A program made the translations under genes and the position numbers. Below, in pieces: positions 9,061 through 17,349 of a stretch of DNA of 33,163 nucleotides; position 1 is the stretch's first letter; the number at the start of each line of letters is the position of its first letter. Below the pieces are notes generated by a model. That model did no database searches. It was not told the DNA's origin and saw only the letters and a list, made by a program, of their open reading frames with translations. The DNA is from Betaproteobacteria bacterium (GTDB lineage Bacteria; Pseudomonadota; Gammaproteobacteria; Burkholderiales; Rhodocyclaceae). The DNA lies in assembly GCA_012026675.1 (NCBI GenBank), contig VEPA01000013.1:1-33163 (forward strand), written 5' to 3'.

Positions 9061-9108
9061 CGAACGTCTGCTTTTCGGACGGTTCGCGAGTGTCGGCTCA
9101 TGGCCGAC
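9061..9108. repeat. Two tandem stem-loops in the intergenic region
   Basis: CGAACGTCTG-CTTTT-CGGACGGTTCG (9061-9086, one bulge and one G-U) and GTCGGC-TCATG-GCCGAC (9092-9108). Confidence 0.55.
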
Positions 9109-9171
9109 TTTGCCCCAATAAAATCCCGTCGTCCCGCCAGCACCGACTTTCCACAAGCTGATTCAAATACG

Positions 9172-10509
9172 TCAGCTACCGGCAATCGTCATGCGCTCGA
9201 CCAGGATGGAACCGACCTGTTTCGAGCCTCGCACTTCGATGTCATTGCCGATGGCGGCAATGCCGCGCAGCATTTCGCGCAGGTTGCCGGCGATGGTGAT
9301 TTCCTCCACCGGATAGGCGATCTCGCCCTTTTCCACCCAGTAGCCCGCGGCGCCGCGCGAATAGTCGCCGGTCACGTAATTCACGCCCTGGCCGAGCAGT
9401 TCCGTCACCAGCAGGCCGCTGCCCATTTCGCGCAGCAACCCCTTGAGATCATGCCGGCCGGGTTGCACCAGCAGATTGTGGGCGCCGCCGGCATTCCCCG
9501 TGGTCTGCAGCCCGAGCTTGCGCGCGGAATAGGTGGACAGGAAGTAGCCCTGCAGCACGCCGTCCTTCACCACCTCCCGATCGTGCGTGGCGACGCCATC
9601 GTCGTCGAAGGGCGAAGAGGCGAATCCGCCGCGGAGATGCGGCCGTTCGCTGATCTGGACGAAGTCGGGAAACAACTGCTGGCCCAGGCTGTCGACGAGA
9701 AAGGAAGTCTTGCGGTAGAGCGCACCGCCTGAAATGGCATGCACGAAGCTGCCGATCAGGCCGGCGGCCAGCGGCGCTTCGAATATTACAGGACATTTGC
9801 GCGTCTTCAGCTTGCGCGCGCCGAGTCGCGAGAGGGCGCGCCGTGCGGCGTAATCGCCCACTGTCGCCGCATCGGGGAATTTCCGCGCATCGCGCTGCGA
9901 GACATACCAGTCGTCACGCTGCATGTCCTCGCCTTCGCCGGCGATCACCGAGCAGGACACGTAGTGCCGCGAGGTGGCGAAGCCGCCCATGAAGCCCAGG
10001 CTGTTGGCGGATACAAAGTGCGAGGTCTGCGCGGAAACGCTGGCGCCTTCGGAGTTCTTCACCAACGGACTGACGTCGAAGGCCGCCTGCTCGCAACGGC
10101 GCGCGGTTTCGATGGCGGCCTCCACCGAAATATCCCAGGGATGGAACAGGTCCAGATCCATGGTTCCGGTCGCCAGCAGTTTCGCGTCGGGCAGGCCGGC
10201 ACAGTCGTCCTCTGCGGTGAAGCGCGCGATCGACAGCGCCGCCTCGCCCGAGGCCTTGACCGCCGCCAGAGAGAAATCGGAGCTGCTGGCATGGCCGCGC
10301 CGCTGGCCGATGTACACCGAAACGCCGAGCCCCTTGTCACGGTTGTACTCGATGGTTTCGACTTCCTGCCTGCGCACGCTGACCGACTGGCCGAGACCCT
10401 CGGAAACATCCACCTCGCAGGCCGTGGCTCCCTTGGCGGCGGCGTGATCGAGGACAGTCTGTGCCAATGCACGCAGTGCTTGCTGGCTGTGGGCGAATCC
10501 TTGTGACAT
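9172..10509 (-). CDS. pmbA: Metalloprotease PmbA/TldE family
   Basis: MSQGFAHSQQALRAL...EVDVSEGLGQSVSVRRQEVETIEYNRDKGLGVSVYIGQRRGHASSSDFS, KEIAYPVEEITIAGNLREML C-terminus; adjacency to darP. True start taken at ATG 10509. Confidence 0.92.
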   Translation of the reverse strand: MSQGFAHSQQALRALAQTVLDHAAAKGATACEVDVSEGLGQSVSVRRQEVETIEYNRDKGLGVSVYIGQRRGHASSSDFSLAAVKASGEAALSIARFTAEDDCAGLPDAKLLATGTMDLDLFHPWDISVEAAIETARRCEQAAFDVSPLVKNSEGASVSAQTSHFVSANSLGFMGGFATSRHYVSCSVIAGEGEDMQRDDWYVSQRDARKFPDAATVGDYAARRALSRLGARKLKTRKCPVIFEAPLAAGLIGSFVHAISGGALYRKTSFLVDSLGQQLFPDFVQISERPHLRGGFASSPFDDDGVATHDREVVKDGVLQGYFLSTYSARKLGLQTTGNAGGAHNLLVQPGRHDLKGLLREMGSGLLVTELLGQGVNYVTGDYSRGAAGYWVEKGEIAYPVEEITIAGNLREMLRGIAAIGNDIEVRGSKQVGSILVERMTIAGS

Positions 10510-10549
10510 GCGGAAGAACCGGTCTGATGGCGAAGCTATAATCATAACC

Positions 10550-11092
10550 GTGGACGATATCGATAACGCGCCGGACGAGTATTCCGGTCCCAGTAAATCG
10601 CAGCGCAAGCGCGAGATGACTGCCTTGCAGGATCTCGGCGCGGAACTGGTGGCGCTGTCGAAGGAGCGCCTGACGAAGATCGACATGCCGGAGCGCTTGC
10701 GCGATGCCTTGCTCGAAGCCCAGCGCAAGACCAAGCACGAAGCCCGGCGGCGCCAGATGCAATATATCGGCAAGATCATGCGTGATGTCGATGCGACCCC
10801 CTTGCGCGCGGCCATGGACGAAATCAACGGGGTCTCGAAAACTGCCACCATCCGTCAGCACCAGTTGGAAAGATTGCGCACGCGCCTGATGGAAGACGAG
10901 GCGGTGTTCAGCGAAGTGGCCCGCGATTACCCCGGCGCGGACATGCAGCACCTGCGCCAGTTGCGCCGCAACGCGCTGAAGGAAGCCCAGCAGGGCAAGC
11001 CGCCGCGCGCCTACCGCGAGTTGTTCCGGGAGTTGCGCGCGCTTGAAGTCGCCGGCGAACCGGACGACACGGGCGACTTCGACGAAACCTGA
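10550..11092 (+). CDS. darP: Ribosome-associated protein DarP/YjgA (DUF615)
   Basis: SKSQRKREMTALQDLGAELVALSKERL, RRRQMQYIGKIMR; divergent partner of pmbA. GTG at 10550 preferred; alternative ATG at 10508. Confidence 0.88.
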   Translation: MDDIDNAPDEYSGPSKSQRKREMTALQDLGAELVALSKERLTKIDMPERLRDALLEAQRKTKHEARRRQMQYIGKIMRDVDATPLRAAMDEINGVSKTATIRQHQLERLRTRLMEDEAVFSEVARDYPGADMQHLRQLRRNALKEAQQGKPPRAYRELFRELRALEVAGEPDDTGDFDET

Positions 11093-11171
11093 GCGGTCTG
11101 CCGCCGGGCCGCCCCAAGGCAGGCCAGCCAAAAGCCTGCGAGCACAGCGAGCCTCAGTTACCCCGTAATCA

Positions 11172-11192
11172 CCCCTTCTCGCGGAGAAGGGG
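11172..11192. terminator. Intergenic hairpin between convergent genes (bidirectional terminator or REP-like)
   Basis: Perfect 9-bp stem CCCCTTCTC-GCG-GAGAAGGGG between convergent darP and 11217..11489. Confidence 0.5.
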
Positions 11193-11216
11193 CCGGGGGA
11201 TAAGTCCTTATTGCGG

Positions 11217-11489
11217 CTAGGCGAAATCCTTTTGCGCCGCGGCGGCGGGGCTGCTGCTCGAAGTGAGTATGGTCAGGGCGGCTTGTGCGTGTTCTGCCGC
11301 ATCGCGCCCCAGCCCGGTCAGGTAGCCGCCGTCGACCAGGGTCACCAATCCCTTGGCATGCAGACGCTGCGTCGCGGCAATGACGTCCGGATCGGCATTC
11401 TTGTGCACCTTGATTCCCTGCTGGCTGGTCGCCAGGTCGAAGCGGATCAGGGTATTCAGTTCATGGACAAGATCGGGCGTGTAGGGCAT
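11217..11489 (-). CDS. TIGR02647-like small conserved protein
   Basis: MPYTPDLVHELNTLIRFDLATSQQGIKVHKNADPDVIAATQRLHAKGLVTLVDGGYLTGLGRDAAEHAQAALTIL resembles the TIGR02647 family from memory. Confidence 0.65.
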   Translation of the reverse strand: MPYTPDLVHELNTLIRFDLATSQQGIKVHKNADPDVIAATQRLHAKGLVTLVDGGYLTGLGRDAAEHAQAALTILTSSSSPAAAAQKDFA

Positions 11490-11600
11490 GTCAAACCTCG
11501 CTCTGTGAAATGTTCGGCAAAACCGGACTGACTCCATTCTAGCTTCCCGATCCGGAAGCACGGACTTCTGGGCAAATGAAATATTCCCCGGTTCGCCGAA

Positions 11601-12542
11601 TCACAAACCCGGATCGGCGCCTTCGCCCTTCAGCGTCGCTTCGACCGTGCGCCGCGTCAGTTGCGGCGCCAGCAGTTCCATGAAATCGTAGTCGTAGCCG
11701 CGCAGCCAGGTATCGCGACGAAAGGCGAGGCGCGTGGTGTTGCCTTCGAACAGATGCTTGGCCGGCAGGGCAGCCAATGCGTCATCGCGCAAGGGATCGA
11801 AGGCCATTTCGGCGATGATGCCGACCCCCAGGCCGAGGCCGACATAAGTCTTGATCACGTCGGAATCGATGGCGGTCAGCATCACGTCGGGGCGCAAGCC
11901 CTGCCGCTCGAAGGCGCGATCGATGTGCGAACGCCCGGTGAATGTGGCGTCGTAGGTAATCAGGGGATAGTCGGCCAGTGCTGCCAGCGTAAGCGGCTGG
12001 CGCTCCAGCAGGGGATGGCCCTTGGGCGTAACCACCAGATGCGCCCACTGGAAGCAGGGCAGGGTCAGCAGTTCCTCATGCCGGTCCAGTGCCTCGGTGG
12101 CAATGCCCAGGTCGGCGCTGCCGTCCAGCACCCAGGCCGCCACCTGTAGCGGACTCCCCTGCTGGATGTGCAGCCGTATCTGCGGGTGCCGCTGGACAAA
12201 GCGCTGGATCACCGGCGGCAGGGTGTAGCGGGCCTGGGTGTGGGTGGTTGCGATGGCCAGGGTGCCGCTGCTTTCCGCGGCATAGTCCTCGCCAACGCGC
12301 TTCATGTTCTGCGCTTCGCTCAGCATGCGCCGGGCCATGGCCAGCACGATCCGGCCAGGGGCGGTAACAGCGGTGAGGCGCTTGCCGTTGCGCTCGAAGA
12401 TCGTAACTCCGAGTTCTTCCTCGAGCAAGCCGATCTGCTTCGAGACCCCCGGCTGGGAGGTAAACAAGGCGTCGGCGGCCGCTGACACGCTGAGGCCACG
12501 CCGCTCGACTTCGACCAGGTAACGCAACTGCTGAAGCTTCAT
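11601..12542 (-). CDS. cysB: LysR-family transcriptional regulator CysB
   Basis: MKLQQLRYLVEVERRGLSVSAAADALFTSQPGVSKQIGLLEEELGVTIFERNGKRL, CysB-type; adjacent to cys genes. Confidence 0.92.
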   Translation of the reverse strand: MKLQQLRYLVEVERRGLSVSAAADALFTSQPGVSKQIGLLEEELGVTIFERNGKRLTAVTAPGRIVLAMARRMLSEAQNMKRVGEDYAAESSGTLAIATTHTQARYTLPPVIQRFVQRHPQIRLHIQQGSPLQVAAWVLDGSADLGIATEALDRHEELLTLPCFQWAHLVVTPKGHPLLERQPLTLAALADYPLITYDATFTGRSHIDRAFERQGLRPDVMLTAIDSDVIKTYVGLGLGVGIIAEMAFDPLRDDALAALPAKHLFEGNTTRLAFRRDTWLRGYDYDFMELLAPQLTRRTVEATLKGEGADPGL

Positions 12543-12561
12543 GATTCCATTATATCTCTTT

Positions 12562-12601
12562 TAGTTCTATGCAAATACATATTAAGTATTTTCCAGAACT
12601 A
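12562..12601. promoter_or_regulatory. Nested dyad in cysB-tauE divergent intergenic region (candidate operator)
   Basis: TAGTTCT-atgc-AAATAC-atattaa-GTATTT-tcc-AGAACTA; outer 7-bp and inner 6-bp perfect inverted arms. Confidence 0.55.
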
Positions 12602-12616
12602 TATGGACTCGCTAGC

Positions 12617-13420
12617 ATGCATCCCATCATGGAATTCACTCTTAACCCCCTGCTCCCACTGTCCGGCTTTGTCATCGGCGTCCTGGTCGGCCTGACCGGC
12701 GTCGGCGGCGGCTCGCTGATGACGCCACTGCTGGTGCTGCTGTTCGGCTTCAAGCCGGCGACTGCAGTGGGCACTGACTTGCTCTACGCCGCGATCACCA
12801 AGAGCGGCGGTTCCTGGGTGCACCACCGTCACGACAACATCGACTGGGCCATCACCGGTCGCCTGGCGCTGGGCAGCGTCCCGGCCGCCGGCCTGACCCT
12901 GCTGCTGCTGGCGCAACTCGGTGTGCAGGGCCACGGTGCCACGGGTTTCATCTCGATCGTGCTCGGCTTTGCCCTGCTTCTCACCGCGGCGTCCCTGTTC
13001 TTCCGGCAGCGACTGCTTGATGTCGCAAAGCGCCGTAGCGCCAGCGCCGACTTTGCCCACCGGCATGTCGCCGGGCTGACCGTCGCGGTCGGTGTCGCCG
13101 TCGGCGTGCTGGTAACGATTTCCTCGGTCGGCGCCGGCGCCTTGGGTGTTACCGCACTGGCCTTCCTCTACCCGAATCTGGCCACGCGTCGCATCGTCGG
13201 TTCCGACATTGCCCACGCCGTACCGCTGACCCTGGTCGCCGGCCTCGGCCACTGGTGGCTTGGCACGGTCGATGTGGTGCTGCTGGTCTCGCTCCTTATT
13301 GGCTCCCTGCCGGGCATCGCGCTCGGCGCCCACTTCGCCGCGAAGGTTCCGGAACGCGCCCTGCGCGGCCTTCTCGCCTCCGTTTTGCTACTGGTCGGCA
13401 GCAAGCTGATCCTCGCCTAA
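12617..13420 (+). CDS. TauE/SafE-family sulfite exporter-like membrane protein
   Basis: GVLVGLTGVGGGSLMTPLLVLLFGFKPATAVGTDLLYAAITKSGGSWVHHR motif; start at ATG 12617 rather than 12569, which lies inside the dyad. Confidence 0.88.
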   Translation: MHPIMEFTLNPLLPLSGFVIGVLVGLTGVGGGSLMTPLLVLLFGFKPATAVGTDLLYAAITKSGGSWVHHRHDNIDWAITGRLALGSVPAAGLTLLLLAQLGVQGHGATGFISIVLGFALLLTAASLFFRQRLLDVAKRRSASADFAHRHVAGLTVAVGVAVGVLVTISSVGAGALGVTALAFLYPNLATRRIVGSDIAHAVPLTLVAGLGHWWLGTVDVVLLVSLLIGSLPGIALGAHFAAKVPERALRGLLASVLLLVGSKLILA

Positions 13421-13429
13421 GGAAACACC

Positions 13430-15112
13430 ATGTACAAATACGACGACTATGACCACGCCCTTGTCCAGGCCCGCGTCGCGCAGTTCCGCGGCCAGACCGA
13501 GCGCTATCTCGCCGGCAAGCTGAGCGATGACGAGTTCCGCCCGCTGCGCCTGCAAAACGGCCTCTACATCCAGCGCCATGGCCCAATGCTGCGCCTGGCA
13601 GTGCCTTACGGCCTGATCTCGGCCGCGCAACTGCGCCGCTTCGCCGACGTCGCGCGCCGCTACGATCGCGGCTTCGGCCACTTCACCACGCGCCACAACC
13701 TGCAACTCAACTGGGTCAAGCTGGCCGACGTGCCGCAAATCCTCGCCGACCTGGCGCAGGACGAACTGCATGCGATCCAGACCTCGGGCAATTGCATCCG
13801 CAACGTGACTACCGACCATTTCGCCGGTGTCGCCGCCGACGAGATCGCCGATCCGCGTCCCTGGGCCGAAATCCTGCGCCAGTGGTCGACTTTCCATCCC
13901 GAGTTCGCCTACCTGCCGCGCAAGTTCAAGGTCGCGATCTCGGGCGCCACTGAAGACCGCGCCGCAATCCAAGTGCATGACCTCGGCTTGCAGGTGGTGA
14001 AGAACGATGCCGGCGAGATCGGCTTCAAGGTCTATGCCGGCGGCGGCCTTGGCCGCACGCCGCTGCTGGGCCAGGTGGTACGCGAGTTCCTGCCCTGGCA
14101 GCACCTGCTGAGCTACACCGAGGCGCTGGTGCGCGTCTTCAACCGCTACGGCCGGCGCGACAACGCTTACAAGGCGCGCATCAAGATCCTGGTCAAGGCC
14201 CTCGGTCGCGAGGAGTTCTCCAAGCAAGTCGAGGAAGAATGGTCGCACCTGAAGGATGGTCCTTCGACTCTGACGGTCGCCGAAGTCGAACGCGTCGCCG
14301 CCCAGTTCGCGGCGCCCGCCTACGAAATCCTGGCGAGCGACGATCTGTGTCACCTCGCCCATCTGCGCGAAGACAAGGCCTTCTCGCGCTGGGTCGAGCG
14401 CAATGTGCAAAGCCACAAAGTGGCGGGCTACGCCGCCGTCACGCTGTCGCTGAAGAAGTCCGGCGCCGCGCCCGGCGACGCGACATCAGAACAGATGGAA
14501 GCCGCTGCCGACCTGGCCGAACGCTACAGCTTTGGCGAACTGCGTGTTTCCCATGAACAGAACCTGATCCTCGCCGACGTGCCGCAGCGCGAGCTCTACA
14601 CCGTCTGGCACCGCGCCAAGGCGGCTGGCCTTGCCGCGCCGACCGTGGGCCTGATCCAGGACCTGATTGCCTGCCCCGGTGGCGACTTCTGCTCCCTCGC
14701 CAATGCCCGCTCGCTGCCGATGGCCGCGGCGATCCAGGAACGCTTCGAGGATCTCGACTACCAGCACGACATCGGCGACCTGGAACTCAACATCTCCGGC
14801 TGCATGAACTCCTGCGGCCATCACCACCTCGGCGCGATCGGCATCCTCGGCGTCGACAAGAATGGCGAGGAGTGGTACCAGGTCACGCTTGGCGGACGCC
14901 AGGGCAATGACGCGCGCATCGGCGAAGTGATCGGGCGTTCCTTCGCCGCCGCCGAAGTTCCCCAGGCGATCGAACGCCTGATCGCCACCTATCTCGCGCA
15001 CCGTCATGCCGACGAGCGCTTCATCGACACCTTCGACCGCATCGGCGTCGAAGTCTTTCAGAACGCTGCATACCCGCATCCCCATCAATCAAGGAGAGTC
15101 GCAAATGGCTAA
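13430..15112 (+). CDS. cysI: Sulfite/nitrite reductase hemoprotein (CysI-type)
   Basis: Siroheme/[4Fe-4S] motifs ACPGGDFC and NISGCMNSCGHHHLGAIG. Confidence 0.88.
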   Translation: MYKYDDYDHALVQARVAQFRGQTERYLAGKLSDDEFRPLRLQNGLYIQRHGPMLRLAVPYGLISAAQLRRFADVARRYDRGFGHFTTRHNLQLNWVKLADVPQILADLAQDELHAIQTSGNCIRNVTTDHFAGVAADEIADPRPWAEILRQWSTFHPEFAYLPRKFKVAISGATEDRAAIQVHDLGLQVVKNDAGEIGFKVYAGGGLGRTPLLGQVVREFLPWQHLLSYTEALVRVFNRYGRRDNAYKARIKILVKALGREEFSKQVEEEWSHLKDGPSTLTVAEVERVAAQFAAPAYEILASDDLCHLAHLREDKAFSRWVERNVQSHKVAGYAAVTLSLKKSGAAPGDATSEQMEAAADLAERYSFGELRVSHEQNLILADVPQRELYTVWHRAKAAGLAAPTVGLIQDLIACPGGDFCSLANARSLPMAAAIQERFEDLDYQHDIGDLELNISGCMNSCGHHHLGAIGILGVDKNGEEWYQVTLGGRQGNDARIGEVIGRSFAAAEVPQAIERLIATYLAHRHADERFIDTFDRIGVEVFQNAAYPHPHQSRRVANG

Positions 15113-15632
15113 CAAACAGATCATCAAGGAACGTCGCCTGCAGGATGACGCATGGAAGGTCGTGACCCTGGTCGATGGCGAAGCGCCTTTCGACGTCTGC
15201 CTGCCGGTCGGGCCGCTGCTGGTGCCGGTGTCGGTCTGGAAGGCAAAGAAGGCCTGCCTGATCCATCGCGAGTACGAGCACGGCACGCCGCTCGGCATCT
15301 GGCTCGCGCCGGAGGACGGCCTTGCCGAAATCTCCGCCGACATCGACGACTTCACCGTGATAGCCGTGCATTTTCCCAAGCTGGCCGACGGCCGCGGCTA
15401 CTCGACCGCGCGCCTGCTGCGCGAACGCCATGGCTATGACGGCGAGCTGCGCGCCTTCGGCGACATCGGTCGCGACCAGATCTTCTTCCTCAATCGCGTC
15501 GGATTCGATGCCTTCGTGATTGGCGAGGGCAAGAGCGCGGAAGATGCGCTGGCCGCATTCGACGATTTTCCCGAGAGCTACCAGGGCGACGCGGTCCAGC
15601 CGCTGCCCCTGTTCCGCCGACGGGCCGCCTGA
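15105..15632 (+). CDS. DUF934 family protein
   Basis: MANKQIIKERRLQDDAWKVV...DGRGYSTARLLRERHGYDGELRAFGDIGRDQIFFLNRVGFDAF; located between cysI and cysH. Confidence 0.88.
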   Translation: MANKQIIKERRLQDDAWKVVTLVDGEAPFDVCLPVGPLLVPVSVWKAKKACLIHREYEHGTPLGIWLAPEDGLAEISADIDDFTVIAVHFPKLADGRGYSTARLLRERHGYDGELRAFGDIGRDQIFFLNRVGFDAFVIGEGKSAEDALAAFDDFPESYQGDAVQPLPLFRRRAA

Positions 15633-15655
15633 AAATAGACTGGAAGGAAGCTGTC

Positions 15656-16429
15656 ATGCTGCGCGAAAACCTGCCCGCCATCCCAGACCTCGCCGACCTG
15701 GAATTGGTCGCCGCCGTCGCCGAGAAAGCCGTCGGCGTCAAGCAACTGCTGCGCGACGTCGCGCGCGACTATGCGCCCGTCGTGTTCGCCAACAGCCTGG
15801 GCGCCGAGGACATGGTGCTGACGGACATGATCTGGATCGAGGGCACGCAGATCGGCATCTTCTCGCTCGACACCGGACGCCTGCCGGCCGAAACCTGTGA
15901 GCTGATGGCACGTGCCGAACGTCACTACGGCCGCCGCCTCGAGGTGTTTGCGCCGCGTCACGACACGGTGCAGGACTTCGTCGCCGGCTTCGGCATCAAC
16001 GGCTTTTACGACTCGGTCGAAGCGCGCAAGGCCTGCTGTCATGCACGCAAGGTCGAGCCTTTGCAGCGTGCCCTGGCCGGCAAGCAGGCATGGATCACCG
16101 GCCTGCGCGCGGCGCAGTCGGCGACGCGGGAAAAGCTGAAGACGGTGAGTTTCGACACAGCCAACAACCTGGTCAAGATCAGTCCGCTGGCGGACTGGAG
16201 CGAGCGCGAAGTCTGGGTTTACCTGCGCGCCAACCAGGTGCCCTACAACGCGCTGCACGACAGCAACTATCCGAGCATCGGCTGCGCCCCCTGCACCCGC
16301 GCGATACAGCCCGGCGAAGACGTGCGCGCCGGCCGCTGGTGGTGGGAAACCCCGGAGACAAAGGAATGCGGCCTGCATCTGGTGGATGGCAAGCTGCAAC
16401 GCATCGCAAAGCAGGGAGCGGAAGCGTGA
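15656..16429 (+). CDS. cysH: Adenylyl-sulfate (APS) reductase, [4Fe-4S] type CysH
   Basis: KACCHARKVEPL and GCAPCTRAI (CC..CxxC cluster ligands), ETKECGLH catalytic motif. Confidence 0.92.
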   Translation: MLRENLPAIPDLADLELVAAVAEKAVGVKQLLRDVARDYAPVVFANSLGAEDMVLTDMIWIEGTQIGIFSLDTGRLPAETCELMARAERHYGRRLEVFAPRHDTVQDFVAGFGINGFYDSVEARKACCHARKVEPLQRALAGKQAWITGLRAAQSATREKLKTVSFDTANNLVKISPLADWSEREVWVYLRANQVPYNALHDSNYPSIGCAPCTRAIQPGEDVRAGRWWWETPETKECGLHLVDGKLQRIAKQGAEA

Positions 16430-17349
16430 GTACCTTGGCACTGCAACAGCATGCGACGCTCTCGCACTTGGACTGGCTGGAATCCGAATCCATCCATATT
16501 TTGCGCGAAGTGGCCGGGCAATGCGCCAATCCGGCGCTGCTGTTTTCGGGCGGCAAGGATTCGCTGGTGCTGCTGCGCCTGGCGGAAAAGGCCTTTCGCC
16601 CGGGACGCTTCCCCTTTCCCCTGCTCAACATCGATACCGGCCATAACTACAGCGAGGTCATCGACTTCCGCGACTTTCGCGCCTGCCAGTTGAACGAGCG
16701 CCTGATCGTGCGCTCGGTCGAGGAGTCGATGCGGCGCGGTACCGTGGTGCTGAAGTCGCCCGGCGAATCGCGCAACAGGCACCAGTCGGTGACGCTGCTC
16801 GAAGCCATCGAGGAGTTCGGTTTCGACTGCTGCATCGGCGGCGCGCGGCGCGACGAGGAAAAGGCGCGGGCCAAGGAACGCATCTTTTCCTTCCGCGACG
16901 AGTTCGGCCAGTGGGACCCGAAGAACCAGCGCCCCGAACTGTGGGACCTGTTCAACGCCCGGGTGCACAAGGGCGAGAACATTCGCGCCTTTCCGATCTC
17001 GAATTGGACAGAACTCGACGTCTGGCAATACATCGAGCGCGAGGACCTGCAACTGCCTTCGATCTACTTCGCCCACCGGCGCGAGGTGATCCGGCGCAAC
17101 GGGTTGCTGCAACCGGTCACGGAACTGACGCCGGCGCGCGCCGGCGACGTGGTCGAAGAACTTACCGTGCGCTTTCGCACTGTCGGCGACATCACCTGCA
17201 CCGCACCTGTCGAATCCGATGCCGATACGGTCGCCCGCATCATCGAGGAAACGGCGACGACGACCATCACCGAGCGCGGCGAGACCCGCCTCGACGACCA
17301 GACATCGGAAGCCGCGATGGAGCAACGCAAGAAGGAAGGTTACTTCTGA
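16426..17349 (+). CDS. cysD: Sulfate adenylyltransferase subunit 2
   Basis: LFSGGKDSLVLLRLAEKAF..PFPLLNIDTGHNY..CCIGGARRDEEKARAKERIFSFRDEFGQWDPKNQRPELW; GTG start overlapping the cysH stop. Confidence 0.95.
   Translation: MSTLALQQHATLSHLDWLESESIHILREVAGQCANPALLFSGGKDSLVLLRLAEKAFRPGRFPFPLLNIDTGHNYSEVIDFRDFRACQLNERLIVRSVEESMRRGTVVLKSPGESRNRHQSVTLLEAIEEFGFDCCIGGARRDEEKARAKERIFSFRDEFGQWDPKNQRPELWDLFNARVHKGENIRAFPISNWTELDVWQYIEREDLQLPSIYFAHRREVIRRNGLLQPVTELTPARAGDVVEELTVRFRTVGDITCTAPVESDADTVARIIEETATTTITERGETRLDDQTSEAAMEQRKKEGYF

Noticed and set aside
8926-9171. Search for an integron integrase or attI next to the GFA cassette
   Set aside because: No ORF resembling a tyrosine recombinase in the gap or neighbours; only structured non-coding sequence, so no complete integron is claimed.
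9172-10851. N-terminal extension of the PmbA ORF (10510-10851)
   Set aside because: Overlaps darP on the opposite strand and does not resemble PmbA; the true start is at 10509.
13388-14416. 342-aa minus-strand ORF over cysI
   Set aside because: Antisense to well-supported CysI; no domain recognised.
16267-17325. 352-aa minus-strand ORF over cysD
   Set aside because: Antisense shadow of CysD.
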